In this document: positions 52,945-61,248 of the stretch, piece after piece
Layout: the number at the start of each line of letters is the position of its first letter
Numbering within the stretch: position 1 is the first letter of the stretch
Assembly (NCBI GenBank): GCA_022844125.1
Contig: JALHMI010000004.1
Location: 352,777-416,776 of the forward strand
Reading direction: 5' to 3'
DNA: 64,000 bases
Origin: Pirellulales bacterium
Lineage (GTDB): Bacteria > Planctomycetota > Planctomycetia > Pirellulales > PALSA-1355
The notes under the pieces: generated by a model
Databases searched by the model: none
What the model was told of the DNA's origin: nothing
What the model saw: only the letters and a program-made list of their open reading frames with translations
Program-made: the position numbers and the translations under genes

Positions 52945-53493
52945 CTATGCCACGGGCGTCACGATCTCAATCAGCTCCACCGCCGGCTCACCGTCGAAGT
53001 GAATGATCGCCGTCCGGCCGTAGGTGAACTGGCCCGGCTGCATGCCAAACAGCTTCACAAGGTCGGGACCAGGAGTGATGCGGTAGAGCCGCGTCAGATG
53101 CACTTCGCGCAGCACGTTGTGCTCGATCAGGATGCGGCCCAGCGGCGTGCCGCGGCTTTCAATCTCGCGCCGCACCGCGGGATTCACGCAGCGGAAATCC
53201 AGCCGCATGATCCCGAACTGAACCACTTGCCCGTCTCCCTGCCGCGTGAGCAGGATCTTGCGCGAATAGTGATCGCCATCGAGCCGGCTTTCCAGCACGC
53301 GAACGTCCACCTTGTCGTTGTGGAACCGCTCGACCGTGACCGTCATGTGGCTGTCGTGGGCCAGCAGCATTCGATAGTCGCGCGCAAGGTCCTGCGAAGC
53401 GACTTCCTCGAATTGTCCCAGGTCTTCCGGCCGCGGGTAGAAAAGTGCGATCAATGTATCGAGATCAGGCGTCACGGCGCGGGAATCACTCAC
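52945..53493 (-). CDS. Chorismate-lyase/UTRA-fold-like protein
   Basis: About 182 aa; GTG 53493 is chosen as the earliest start with GGAGG nearby, and the longer frame to 53847 is Arg-rich and not coding-like. The core LLAHDSHMTVTVERF, YSRKILLTRQGDGQVVQFGI, RGTPLGRILIEHNVLREVH and AIIHFDGEPAVELIEIV resembles the UbiC/UTRA chorismate-lyase fold, with the PLGRIL strand and a late Glu. It may convert chorismate to 4-hydroxybenzoate or only share the fold. It ends up downstream of the squalene-cyclase-like gene (203 bp), possibly in one transcript. Confidence 0.6.
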   Translation of the reverse strand: MSDSRAVTPDLDTLIALFYPRPEDLGQFEEVASQDLARDYRMLLAHDSHMTVTVERFHNDKVDVRVLESRLDGDHYSRKILLTRQGDGQVVQFGIMRLDFRCVNPAVRREIESRGTPLGRILIEHNVLREVHLTRLYRITPGPDLVKLFGMQPGQFTYGRTAIIHFDGEPAVELIEIVTPVA

Positions 53494-53696
53494 GACGGGC
53501 GGGCCTCCAGGCGGGACACTGCGGGGCAGGCGTGCCACCATTCTACGCGCCACGCCGCAGAACTCCAAAACCGCCAGGGCACGATCTCGCGCAGGTGCGC
53601 AAGTCTCTGGTCGAGCTGTCAGTCGGCTGCCAAGGCCGGCCGCACTACGGCTCACCCCGTGCTGAGCTTCGGCGTTCACCGCTGTGGCAGGCTGTT

Positions 53697-55553
53697 TTAG
53701 GGCTGTGAGGCGTGCATCACGGGCTGCGCCGTCTTGGCTGCCAGCGCCCTGCGAGCCGCGGGCCCCAATGCCCCCACGGTCCACACGAGCGGGTACAACC
53801 GTTCGTAGTACCACACTTTGCCGAAGTACCGCCCCAGCGGCGCGCACTCCGAATGCCGGTTCGCTTCGACGGCATCGGCGAGCCAGTGCATGGCACGCAT
53901 CGCGGCGTCAATTTGCGGCTGAGCATCGCCGCAAGCGTACAAAGCCTGCGCCGCAAGCGCGGTCTCTTCAACACTGGCCGGGCCGCTTTTCACGTCCGCG
54001 CCAAAGCTGCCGTCCGCGCGCTGATTGACGGTCAGCCAGTCGAGCGCCCGCCGCGCGGCGAATAAATCCATTCGCCCCAGGTCGCGAAGCGCGAGCAGCA
54101 CCTGTGCGGTGCCGTAGACGGGGTTTTCTCCTGCTGCACGATGCGGATTGCCGAACCGCAATGGAATCCACGATCCATCGCGCGCCTGCGTCGCCACAAG
54201 GTGCCGCAATCCCGCGTCGAGGGCCCCGCTGATTCGGCGATCGAGGTCTGTTCGCCGTGTTTCAGTAAGCGAGGCATCGGATAGCACGCTCTGCTGCCAG
54301 GCCTTGATTGCTCGCAGCGCTCGCGCGGTCATGTCGGCCCCGCTCGTGTCGAACGGCAATCCGCCGGAGCCGCGGCCGAACAACGGCCAGCCACCATCGG
54401 AGTTCTGCAGCGCCAGCAGAAAGTTCACGCCGGCCTGGGCCGCACCGACGATCTCCTCCGTGCGAATGCCAGCGTCGAATGCGGCCCGCAGGGCAATCAG
54501 CGCGCTCGCCGTGTCGTCACTGTTGGGCACTCCTCCGGGCAGATCGGTCCAGGCCCAGCCGCCAATCTCTACGCCACTGGCGTCACGCGTGCGAAGCTGG
54601 CAGCTCAGCAGCCAATTCCAACATTGCGATTCGCGGGGATCTTCACCCGCCGCGGCCAGCGCGCCGGCGGCCAGCGTCGTGTTCCAGATCGCCAGGTTCG
54701 CACATAGCGGCCAACTGCCGTCGGGCCGCACCCCTGCGAGCAAAAACTCCACGCCGCGGCGAACGACCACATTATCCGCGCGATTGATTGCCGCCAGGCA
54801 CATGACCACGAAACTCGTGAGCGGCGTCGATTCCAGAAATCCACCGCTCGAAGGCTGCTGCTCTTCCAGCTTCACCAGGCTCGATTCGCAAGTCGCGTCG
54901 CGCAAGATGCGCGCGATCGGATTGGCCGGCTTGCGGTAAAAATGTCGGGCTTGCCCTACCGCCACCAGCATCGGAATCGAATAGCCCGCCAGGGGCAAGC
55001 GCAGGAGCTTGGCCAACTGCCACGGCAGGCGTGTGGCCTCAAACGGCAGCGCCGGTACTTGTTTCCAATCCACGAGTCCGGCCAGCGCGTAGTTCGCGAG
55101 CACCGGCGCGGCGAGCGTTTTGCCGTAGCGTTGCTTGAGTCCTTTCACGCCGCCTTGCGCGGCGATGTAGGCGTCGGCTCGCTCCAAGAGACCCGGATGT
55201 CCGGCGGGCGTGCAGGTCAGCGCGAAGGCGGCGCGGACAACCATCGTGGCGGCAATGTTCGACGGGCTCAGGTCGGTGTCGCCCCAGCCGCCGTCAGTGT
55301 TTTGATGTTTGGCGAGCCAACGCAGGCTGCCGATGATAAGTTCACTCAGCGCGCATTCGCGCTGCTCGTCGACAATCCGTCCGCCCGCCAGTGGCGCATG
55401 GCGATCCACTATCGCCAAGGCGCTGATCGCGGTGGCAGTCGAGAGAGGTGAACTGGAGACACGGCCGATCCAATGTCCGTCGGCAGTGCTTTCTGCAAGT
55501 AAGTCGCATCGGGCCGTTGCATAGGCGGCCAGAAGGCGGTCGGGATCGACCAT
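53697..55553 (-). CDS. Squalene/hopene-cyclase-like prenyltransferase-repeat protein
   Basis: A 618-aa protein made of alpha-alpha barrel repeats with QW-type motifs: QNTDGGWGDTDLS, VRPDGSWPLCANL, QNSDGGWPLFGRG, QARDGSWIPLRFGN and QRADGSFGADV. The length matches squalene-hopene cyclases (about 630 aa). The catalytic DxDD motif appears as GGVPNSDDTASAL, i.e. N-S-D-D, so the first Asp is changed. It may cyclise squalene or another terpene, or be a planctomycete homologue with altered chemistry. No signal peptide is seen; cyclases of this class bind the membrane face. ATG 55553 is the start. Confidence 0.78.
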   Translation of the reverse strand: MVDPDRLLAAYATARCDLLAESTADGHWIGRVSSSPLSTATAISALAIVDRHAPLAGGRIVDEQRECALSELIIGSLRWLAKHQNTDGGWGDTDLSPSNIAATMVVRAAFALTCTPAGHPGLLERADAYIAAQGGVKGLKQRYGKTLAAPVLANYALAGLVDWKQVPALPFEATRLPWQLAKLLRLPLAGYSIPMLVAVGQARHFYRKPANPIARILRDATCESSLVKLEEQQPSSGGFLESTPLTSFVVMCLAAINRADNVVVRRGVEFLLAGVRPDGSWPLCANLAIWNTTLAAGALAAAGEDPRESQCWNWLLSCQLRTRDASGVEIGGWAWTDLPGGVPNSDDTASALIALRAAFDAGIRTEEIVGAAQAGVNFLLALQNSDGGWPLFGRGSGGLPFDTSGADMTARALRAIKAWQQSVLSDASLTETRRTDLDRRISGALDAGLRHLVATQARDGSWIPLRFGNPHRAAGENPVYGTAQVLLALRDLGRMDLFAARRALDWLTVNQRADGSFGADVKSGPASVEETALAAQALYACGDAQPQIDAAMRAMHWLADAVEANRHSECAPLGRYFGKVWYYERLYPLVWTVGALGPAARRALAAKTAQPVMHASQP

Positions 55554-55908
55554 CGGGTGTCATGCCCTCGGTGGACAAAAGCGGTTCGAAGTGGTTCCGG
55601 CCATCGACAGCGGGACAGGCGGCGCGATTTCCTTCGCGCTCGCGGTTGCCCGCTGGGCCAGAGCGAACCGTGAGAGTTCAATTGTATTCAGCCGCAGCCT
55701 GCAATGTCGAGACTTCGCTGCGGGCCACCCCCAGCAGGACGGACATCCCTCAGCCTCCCGGGGATTTTCTCAGAGAACGGCATTCCTAAGCGCAAGTGTT
55801 TACGCTGCTTCACCAAACGAAAAAGGCCCTGCATGGGTTGGCACGCCATGCAGGGCCAAACGCGCAAGATGGGCTAATGCGCGTTGACGGTCCAAATTGT
55901 GCCGTTGG
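55554..55908. other. Intergenic region, 355 bp
   Basis: This gap lies between the cyclase-like gene and the fusion redox gene, both on the minus strand. It holds the terminator of the upstream (fusion) gene at 55819-55857. No gene was recognised in the rest. Confidence 0.5.
55819..55857 (-). terminator. Intrinsic terminator of the redox fusion gene
   Basis: GGCCCTGCATGG (55825-55836) pairs perfectly with CCATGCAGGGCC (55846-55857) around a 9-base loop. On the minus strand the stem is followed by TTTTT (plus-strand A-run 55820-55824). It lies 52 bp after the stop of the 55909-58224 gene. Confidence 0.85.
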
Positions 55909-58224
55909 TTACTTCTGGGCGACCGATGTCCCCTCCGTCATCAGCCGGACGACCTGCTCCAGCAACTTCACGGCCTCGGGCGGAAACGCTTCGGCCTCGG
56001 CACTCCAGAAGTTCACGGTCGCGCGTCGGCCATCCAGCATCACGGGAATGTGCATGCTGGACCGAATGTCCTTCCGCGACATGCCCGACATGATCGAGCC
56101 CTTGGTCTCGGCCAGGCTGGGGTTTACCACGGTCTTGTCTCCCGCGGCATACTCGGCCAGCGACTGTCCTTTGATACGCACAACCGTCGATTGGCTTTCC
56201 AGCGACGAACGCACGCCGAGTCGCTGCTCCATGTGAGCCAGTCGCAGCCGATCACCATCGATGACCGTGACGCACATCCGGTCCAGTTGCGGGACCAGTT
56301 CAAACAGTTGCAGCACGAAAGGCTCGAAGTTCTTCTCCGAATCGAGAGCCCCGGCCGCCTGAACTTTCAGGTCATTGGTCAGAATGGCGGTGTCCGCCGT
56401 GGCGAGGAACTCCTTCACGCGCGTCGACTCGGCTCCTGGCGGCTGCGTCAGGTCCTGATCGGCCAGCGCCATCTCGAACCAGCCGAACATCATCTCTTCC
56501 CAGGTCTGCTCACCCCAGCCCACCTCGACCGTGGGATCGGGATTCGCCAGGTTGTCTTCCGAGTTGTCGAAATGCGCCACGCAGTGCATCCGCGTGCCGC
56601 GCGGCAGATACTTTGGCTCGGCCAGCTCATAGGTCGTCTGCCAGCCGAAGTCGTAACCGGGAATCCAGAGGATCGTCTCGGTCTTGCCGTCCGGATAGAT
56701 CAGGTCGTAGCGGAAGTCCTTGCCGCGGACGTGCATGTGCGGCGAGACCGTCAGCAGCAGCGAGTTGTGGCGGAAGTGATAGTCCGCTTCCACCTTGTGA
56801 TTGTCCGCGTGCGGCGGAATCTTGAACGTGAAGCTCGCCGCGTTCTGCACGGCAACTTCCTTCTTGACCGTCTTGGGATCGGCGAACACAAAGCCCGCGT
56901 AGCTGCGGTCCGGCTGCTTGGCGCCATTGGCCGTGTAGTGCATCTCGAACAGCAGCTTTGTCCCCTTCTGCACAAATCGGGCATAACCCTCGGGCAGCGG
57001 TTCTTGCCGTAGCCCCGGAGCGAACGCTCCCAGCCAATTCGAGCGCAGCCGGCCAGCCTGACCCGTCGGCGCGACGCCCGGCGGAACCAGGTACACGATG
57101 ATGTGATGCACCACCGCAGGATTCCCCGGCACGCACTCCAAGGCCGCAATCCACTTGTCTTCGGTCCAGCCTGGGTCGACCACGAACCGCTGGTACTCGA
57201 TCGTACCGCTGGCCGGAACTTCATAGGGCTCGTCGGCCATGTAGATCACCTGGTCGGGCTGGGGAATCTGCCAGCCTTCCGGGAACACTGGCGTTGGCGG
57301 CAGATCTTTCGGATCCCCCTCGGGAGCGCCGTTGTCGACCCAGGTAAAGATCAATTCTTTCTCTTTGTCCGTAAGCCGGGCGTCGTTCTTGAAGTGACCC
57401 ACCGACGGATCGGCATGCCAGGGGGGCATCCGCCGCTCGGCCACCACTTCGCGAATCATCTCCGCCCAACCCACGCACTGTTCGTAGGTATTCATCGGGA
57501 AGGGGCCAATCTGCCCCTCGCGATGGCAGGCCACGCAGTTGGCGTTGAAGATCGGTGCGATGTCCTTGGTGAACGTCACGGCGCTATCGGCGACCGGCTC
57601 CTTCACGCGGCCGATGTGGCAACCCTGTGCGAGTGTCACCGGTTCACTCACGGGCTTGCCGGCCAGCAGCTCGTCAATTGCAACCGCCAGATCGCGGCGG
57701 TTCGGTTCGTTCCGCTGATAGGCGATGCCGTTTCCCTGGAAGCCGAACTGATCGTCCACGCGGCCCCAATAGCGAATCACGCGATCACTATCCAGCACGA
57801 AGATTTCGGGTGTGCGAATCGCCCCGAACTGATCGGCGATCACGTTGTTCACGTCCTTCAGCACGGGAAATTTGATCCCGTGCCGGCGAGCGTAATGCTC
57901 GAGCTCCGCGATCGAATCCTGCTGGTTGGCGTCCACTACCAGGAACGCCACGGCCTTGTCGGCAAACTCATCGGCCATCGCGGCGAGCCGCGGACCGTAG
58001 AGTTTTGCCAGCGGGCACTCGGTGCCCATGAATGCCACGACAACCAGCTTCTTGTCCGCGAAGTCCGCGAGCTTGTGCTCACGACCGTCAAAGTCGTTGG
58101 CCGTGAAGCCCTCGATCTTGCGGCCTATCGGGGAATCCTGCGGACTCTCCGCGCGCAGCCCCGCACACGGAAGCGTCACTAAGGCGAACGCCAATCCTGC
58201 CAACCAGAGAAACCGCATGCCCAT
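55909..58224 (-). CDS. Exported redoxin - cytochrome c - copper-monooxygenase-like - GAF-like fusion protein
   Basis: A 771-aa protein from ATG 58224 with GGAGG 8 bases upstream and a signal peptide to about residue 25. Domains in order: AhpC/TSA-type redoxin (about 30-200, with FMGTECPLAKLYGPRL, a single Cys); a heme-c site NANCVACHREG near 235; a type II copper monooxygenase (PHM-like) region about 330-600 with VVHHIIVYLVP, LLFEMHYTANG, SPHMHVRGKDFRYD and RMHCVAHFDN; then a GAF-like C-terminal domain (about 625-765). This suggests oxidation of an organic substrate coupled to electron transfer in the periplasm. The combination is unusual; the reaction is not deducible. Confidence 0.8.
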   Translation of the reverse strand: MGMRFLWLAGLAFALVTLPCAGLRAESPQDSPIGRKIEGFTANDFDGREHKLADFADKKLVVVAFMGTECPLAKLYGPRLAAMADEFADKAVAFLVVDANQQDSIAELEHYARRHGIKFPVLKDVNNVIADQFGAIRTPEIFVLDSDRVIRYWGRVDDQFGFQGNGIAYQRNEPNRRDLAVAIDELLAGKPVSEPVTLAQGCHIGRVKEPVADSAVTFTKDIAPIFNANCVACHREGQIGPFPMNTYEQCVGWAEMIREVVAERRMPPWHADPSVGHFKNDARLTDKEKELIFTWVDNGAPEGDPKDLPPTPVFPEGWQIPQPDQVIYMADEPYEVPASGTIEYQRFVVDPGWTEDKWIAALECVPGNPAVVHHIIVYLVPPGVAPTGQAGRLRSNWLGAFAPGLRQEPLPEGYARFVQKGTKLLFEMHYTANGAKQPDRSYAGFVFADPKTVKKEVAVQNAASFTFKIPPHADNHKVEADYHFRHNSLLLTVSPHMHVRGKDFRYDLIYPDGKTETILWIPGYDFGWQTTYELAEPKYLPRGTRMHCVAHFDNSEDNLANPDPTVEVGWGEQTWEEMMFGWFEMALADQDLTQPPGAESTRVKEFLATADTAILTNDLKVQAAGALDSEKNFEPFVLQLFELVPQLDRMCVTVIDGDRLRLAHMEQRLGVRSSLESQSTVVRIKGQSLAEYAAGDKTVVNPSLAETKGSIMSGMSRKDIRSSMHIPVMLDGRRATVNFWSAEAEAFPPEAVKLLEQVVRLMTEGTSVAQK

Positions 58225-58489
58225 CAGTCGATCCTCCGTTTGCCCTCATCTGGGAGGGCGGGTGTTTTGCGCCCGATTCGTTTGCAGTCCTGGCAAGTGT
58301 CCGGTCGGGCAGCCGGCGCGCGTGAATGGGTCGCGGCATGATGCAATTTGTATACCCGTGTTGTAAGTCCGCAACTTGCAAGGGGTAGACGCAAGCAAGC
58401 GCTGTGCGGCGTGCCAGAGCGGCGCGCGCGGTGCACGCACCAGATGGGCGGAAAGGGCACGGAAATACGCTGGGGCTACCACATAAACG

Positions 58490-58699
58490 TCAGCCCCGGG
58501 TACGACTGGCGAGCCAGATCAGCGGTCCGATTAGGCCCACCAAAGCCGCAAGAAAGATGACGAGTTTAGTCGCCGGGAATACGGTGAGAGCCAGCACCAC
58601 GGCCAGCGGCGTCGTCATTAGGGGCACCGTAGTGAGCAGGACCGGAGGTAGAGGGATGCGCTGCCGCACTTTGCCGGTAGACGACTTTGAGTCTGACAT
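58490..58699 (-). CDS. Small two-helix membrane protein
   Basis: A 69-aa protein from ATG 58699, with GAGG 6 bases upstream. After a basic N-terminus (SDSKSSTGKVRQRIPL) two hydrophobic segments follow, about residues 20-38 and 42-63 (LTVFPATKLVIFLAALVGLIG). The topology suggests a membrane hairpin with both ends on the cytoplasmic side. No family is recognised. It is divergent from the PfkB kinase gene. Confidence 0.55.
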   Translation of the reverse strand: MSDSKSSTGKVRQRIPLPPVLLTTVPLMTTPLAVVLALTVFPATKLVIFLAALVGLIGPLIWLASRTRG

Positions 58700-58893
58700 T
58701 GCCCGCCTCGCGTTGTCGGAACGGAACCCTAATGGCATACAGACCCTCTACAAGAATCGTACCAATTTCGCGAGATGCCTGTGAATCAGGCGTGGCCGAT
58801 GGCCCGGTTGCGACAAAACACCCGCCCGCCGATAATGAGCCGCTTTGCACACCCCCAGCTTCAGCTTTTACTGCTTTGGGAGATTTTGCCGTT

Positions 58894-59796
58894 ATGTCGC
58901 TTTTGGTTGTTGGCAGCGTGGCTTTGGATAGCGTCGAGACCCCCACCGACAAGCGCGACAACGTGCTCGGCGGCTCCGCCGTGTTCTTCTCCTATGCCGC
59001 CAGCTACTTCACCGACGTCCGCCTCGTCGGCGTCGTCGGCGAAGACTGGCCCAGCGAACATACCGAGCTCCTCAAAAAGCAGAAGATCGACGTCTCGGGC
59101 CTGCAGGTCATCCCCGGCGCGAAGACCTTCCGCTGGCGCGGCAAGTACCAGCCGAACATGAACGACCGTGAAACGCTCGAAATTCACCTCAACGTGTTTG
59201 AGAAGTTCGACCCGCAGATTCCCGCCAGCTATCAGGATTGCCAGTTCCTGTTCCTGGCGAACGGCACGCCCACGCTCCAGATGCATGTCCTCGAGCAGCT
59301 TCCCAACGCGAAGCTGGTCGTGGCCGACACGATGGACCTCTGGATCAACATCCAGAACGACGAACTCAAAGCCCTCATGAAGCGGCTCGACGGCCTCGTG
59401 CTCAACGACTCCGAGGCCAAGCTCCTCACCGGCGATGAAAACCTCGTCCGCGCGGGTCACAAGGTCCGCGAGATGGGTCCCAAGTTCGTCGTCATCAAGA
59501 AGGGCGAACACGGGGCGATGTTCTTTAGCAAGGACGAAACCTATGTGATGCCTGCCTATCCCACGCCCGACGTCATCGACCCGACCGGCGCCGGCGACAG
59601 CTTCGCGGGCGGCATGATGGGCTACCTCGCTTCCAAGAAAGAAGCCACGCCACAAACGCTGAAGGAAGCCTTGGCCTACGGCACGATCGTGGCCAGCTAC
59701 AACGTCGAGGACTTCAGCCTTGAGCGGATGAAGCAGATCGGCCGCCCCGAACTCGAATCGCGGATGAAGGATTACCGGCGGATGCTGTCGTTCTAG
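58894..59796 (+). CDS. PfkB-family sugar/nucleoside kinase
   Basis: A 300-aa kinase from ATG 58894 (GGGAG upstream); the open frame to 58687 is not family-like. It starts MSLLVVGSVALDSVETP with the GGSAVFFSYAA glycine region. The C-terminal PfkB signature DPTGAGDSFAGGMMGYL (about 228-244) carries the catalytic Asp. The acceptor could be ribose, a hexose or adenosine; the family does not allow a safe choice, although LADTMDLW-type segments resemble adenosine-kinase-like PfkB proteins. A repeat copy lies just after the stop. Confidence 0.85.
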   Translation: MSLLVVGSVALDSVETPTDKRDNVLGGSAVFFSYAASYFTDVRLVGVVGEDWPSEHTELLKKQKIDVSGLQVIPGAKTFRWRGKYQPNMNDRETLEIHLNVFEKFDPQIPASYQDCQFLFLANGTPTLQMHVLEQLPNAKLVVADTMDLWINIQNDELKALMKRLDGLVLNDSEAKLLTGDENLVRAGHKVREMGPKFVVIKKGEHGAMFFSKDETYVMPAYPTPDVIDPTGAGDSFAGGMMGYLASKKEATPQTLKEALAYGTIVASYNVEDFSLERMKQIGRPELESRMKDYRRMLSF

Positions 59797-59803
59797 CTCT
59801 TCG

Positions 59804-59823
59804 TAACCCGACGCGTGAGCGAG
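59804..59823 (+). repeat. Dispersed 20-bp repeat, left copy of an inverted pair
   Basis: TAACCCGACGCGTGAGCGAG lies 8 bp after the PfkB stop. An inverted copy (18 of 20 identical) lies at 60621-60640. Together they bracket thpR. The motif resembles short repeats that are frequent in planctomycete intergenic DNA. Confidence 0.6.
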
Positions 59824-59945
59824 GATTTTTATTCCGGTGGTCGTGACAACCTGATGTCAGTGAGCCTGGTGGCCCAATAGGGTTCAAGGGGACATTGGCG
59901 CGAAGGAATGTTTTGATGTCATTTGGCGGTTGACCTGATCCACCT

Positions 59946-59980
59946 TGTTGCTGCGCAACACCGACAAGGCGTTGTCGGTG
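59946..59980. repeat. Two adjacent hairpins upstream of thpR
   Basis: TGTTGC-TGC-GCAACA (59946-59960) is followed by CACCGACAA-GGCG-TTGTCGGTG (59959-59980), a 9-bp perfect stem with a GGCG tetraloop. They share two bases, so they may exclude each other. No T-run follows. Confidence 0.5.
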
Positions 59981-60015
59981 CTACCCGATCTTCACTTTCA
60001 GTCGCTTCGCCCGCG

Positions 60016-60021
60016 TATAAT
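60016..60021 (+). promoter_or_regulatory. Candidate -10 element of thpR
   Basis: TATAAT is a perfect -10 hexamer, but it lies only 15 bases before ATG 60036, so a transcript from it would have a leader of about 8 bases. No good -35 is seen (TTCACT at 59991, 19-base spacer). Confidence 0.35.
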
Positions 60022-60035
60022 CCACTTCGCACCCC

Positions 60036-60614
60036 ATGTCCGAAACCCTTCGCACCTTTGTCGCCGTCGAAATCCCGCTCGAAGTGCGCGACCGCGCGCG
60101 GCGCGTGATCGCGGCTCTCGACACCACGCCGGCCAAGGTCAAATGGGTCGAGCCGCAAAACCTCCACTGGACTCTCAAGTTTCTGGGCGAAGTGGACATC
60201 GTCGACACGCCCGCCGTCTGCGAAGCGGTCCGCCGCGCGGCGGAACCCCTGGCCGCTTTTGACCTTGGTGTCTGGGGCGTCGGAGCTTTTCCCGACATCA
60301 CTCGCCCGCGCACCGTGTGGCTGGGCGTGGACGAAGGGGGCGAGGCAATGATCGAGTTGCACGACGCCATCGAGTTCGAGCTCTCGAAGCTCGGCTACCG
60401 GCCCGAGAACCGCCGGTTCCGCCCCCACCTGACCATCGGCCGCGTGCGGCAGAGCCCCGAGGGGATCCCAGCGCTGGGAGCCCTGATCGAGCAGCATGCC
60501 GAATTTGACGGCGGCGTGACCATGATCGACGAGGTGGTCGTCTTTTCCAGCGAGCTCCATCGCGACGGTCCCACCTACGAGCCGCTCTCCCATGTCGAAC
60601 TCAAGGGGCATTAG
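60036..60614 (+). CDS. thpR: RNA 2',3'-cyclic phosphodiesterase (2H family)
   Basis: A 192-aa 2H phosphoesterase. The two catalytic motifs are HWTL (about residue 43-46, in NLHWTLKFLGE) and HLTI (about 129-132, in FRPHLTIGRV). The N-terminus MSETLRTFVAVEIP is typical of ThpR (formerly LigT). The enzyme opens 2',3'-cyclic phosphate ends of RNA to 2'-phosphate. It is a stand-alone gene, bracketed by inverted repeat copies. Confidence 0.9.
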   Translation: MSETLRTFVAVEIPLEVRDRARRVIAALDTTPAKVKWVEPQNLHWTLKFLGEVDIVDTPAVCEAVRRAAEPLAAFDLGVWGVGAFPDITRPRTVWLGVDEGGEAMIELHDAIEFELSKLGYRPENRRFRPHLTIGRVRQSPEGIPALGALIEQHAEFDGGVTMIDEVVVFSSELHRDGPTYEPLSHVELKGH

Positions 60615-60620
60615 GAAGGT

Positions 60621-60640
60621 CTCACTCACGCGTCGCGTTA
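60621..60640 (-). repeat. Dispersed 20-bp repeat, right copy of an inverted pair
   Basis: Read on the minus strand it is TAACGCGACGCGTGAGTGAG, matching the copy at 59804-59823 at 18 of 20 positions. It lies 7 bp after the thpR stop. Confidence 0.6.
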
Positions 60641-60748
60641 GGATTCTGCCGCTTGCGTGCTCCGTCATAACCCGACCTGTGCTTGGAGACCGCCCCGCCG
60701 CAGGATTTTGGCTCCTCTTGTGTTTTGTGTCTTCTCGGCCTTAGGCCG

Positions 60749-60926
60749 GCAACATGCCAGCCCCGGGCCGCCCGGGGTATCGTTCCAATCAGTCCATCCA
60801 GCCCTGAAGGGCGACACTTGTTTTCAGGCATGGGTCGGCCAGAGAGGTTCTGCCCCTACAGGGCGAGCTGCAATTCAGGCGGGGCCTATTTCTTTCCCCG
60901 GGCGATGCCCGTGGCTGACATGTTGC
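60749..60926. repeat. 178-bp palindromic intergenic element with terminal inverted repeats
   Basis: The left end (60749-60777, GCAACATGCCAGCCCCGGGC and on) is almost the reverse complement of the right end (60896-60926). Each end itself folds: CCCCGGG-CCG-CCCGGGG on the left, CCCCGGGC-GAT-GCCCGTGG on the right. Inside, GCCC-TGAA-GGGC (60801-60812) and GCCC-CTACA-GGGC (60852-60864) form a second symmetric pair. It encodes nothing and looks like a REP/BIME-type or MITE-like element, a kind mobilised in trans by RAYT transposases. No transposase is present here. Confidence 0.65.
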
Positions 60927-61007
60927 ACGCCTTCGGCGTAAAGAGCCTGATTGGCCTTTCGAGGTCGAACATGTACGGGCAAGCCGGCCCAGTCCCCTCC
61001 CGCCCGG

Positions 61008-61038
61008 TTGTACTTTTTTTGAACTCGGCGGCTATAAT
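61008..61038 (+). promoter_or_regulatory. Candidate promoter of the lipoprotein-resB unit
   Basis: A perfect TATAAT (61033-61038) has TTGTAC (61008-61013) upstream with a 19-base spacer, longer than optimal. The leader to ATG 61249 would be about 205 bases. Confidence 0.4.
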
Positions 61039-61248
61039 CGAATGAGGAAAGTTGGCGGCCATCCAGACGGTGCGAGCCGTGCCTCTTAACCTGCCCGAGG
61101 CACTGAGTTTACGTTGAATCCCTCCCCCCGCGTGCTCGCTGCTGGCCATCCGCTCTGCTTTCCCACGCCGCGTTAGGCTGACGAACGTTTTTCCGCGCCT
61201 CGGGCTACACGCCGGCGGCCACACTTCCAACGAGATAAACGAGCGCTG

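Larger units (their letters stand above)
60615..61248. other. Intergenic region, 634 bp, repeat-rich
   Basis: No credible gene lies here. It contains one copy of a 20-bp dispersed repeat (60621-60640), a palindromic element at 60749-60926 and a candidate promoter at 61008-61038. ORF translations across it are Pro/Cys-rich shadows of the palindromes. Confidence 0.6.

Noticed and set aside
53494-53847. N-terminal extension of the chorismate-lyase-like protein
   Set aside because: The extension is Arg/Ala-rich with no secondary-structure pattern and overlaps the 3' end of the cyclase-like gene.
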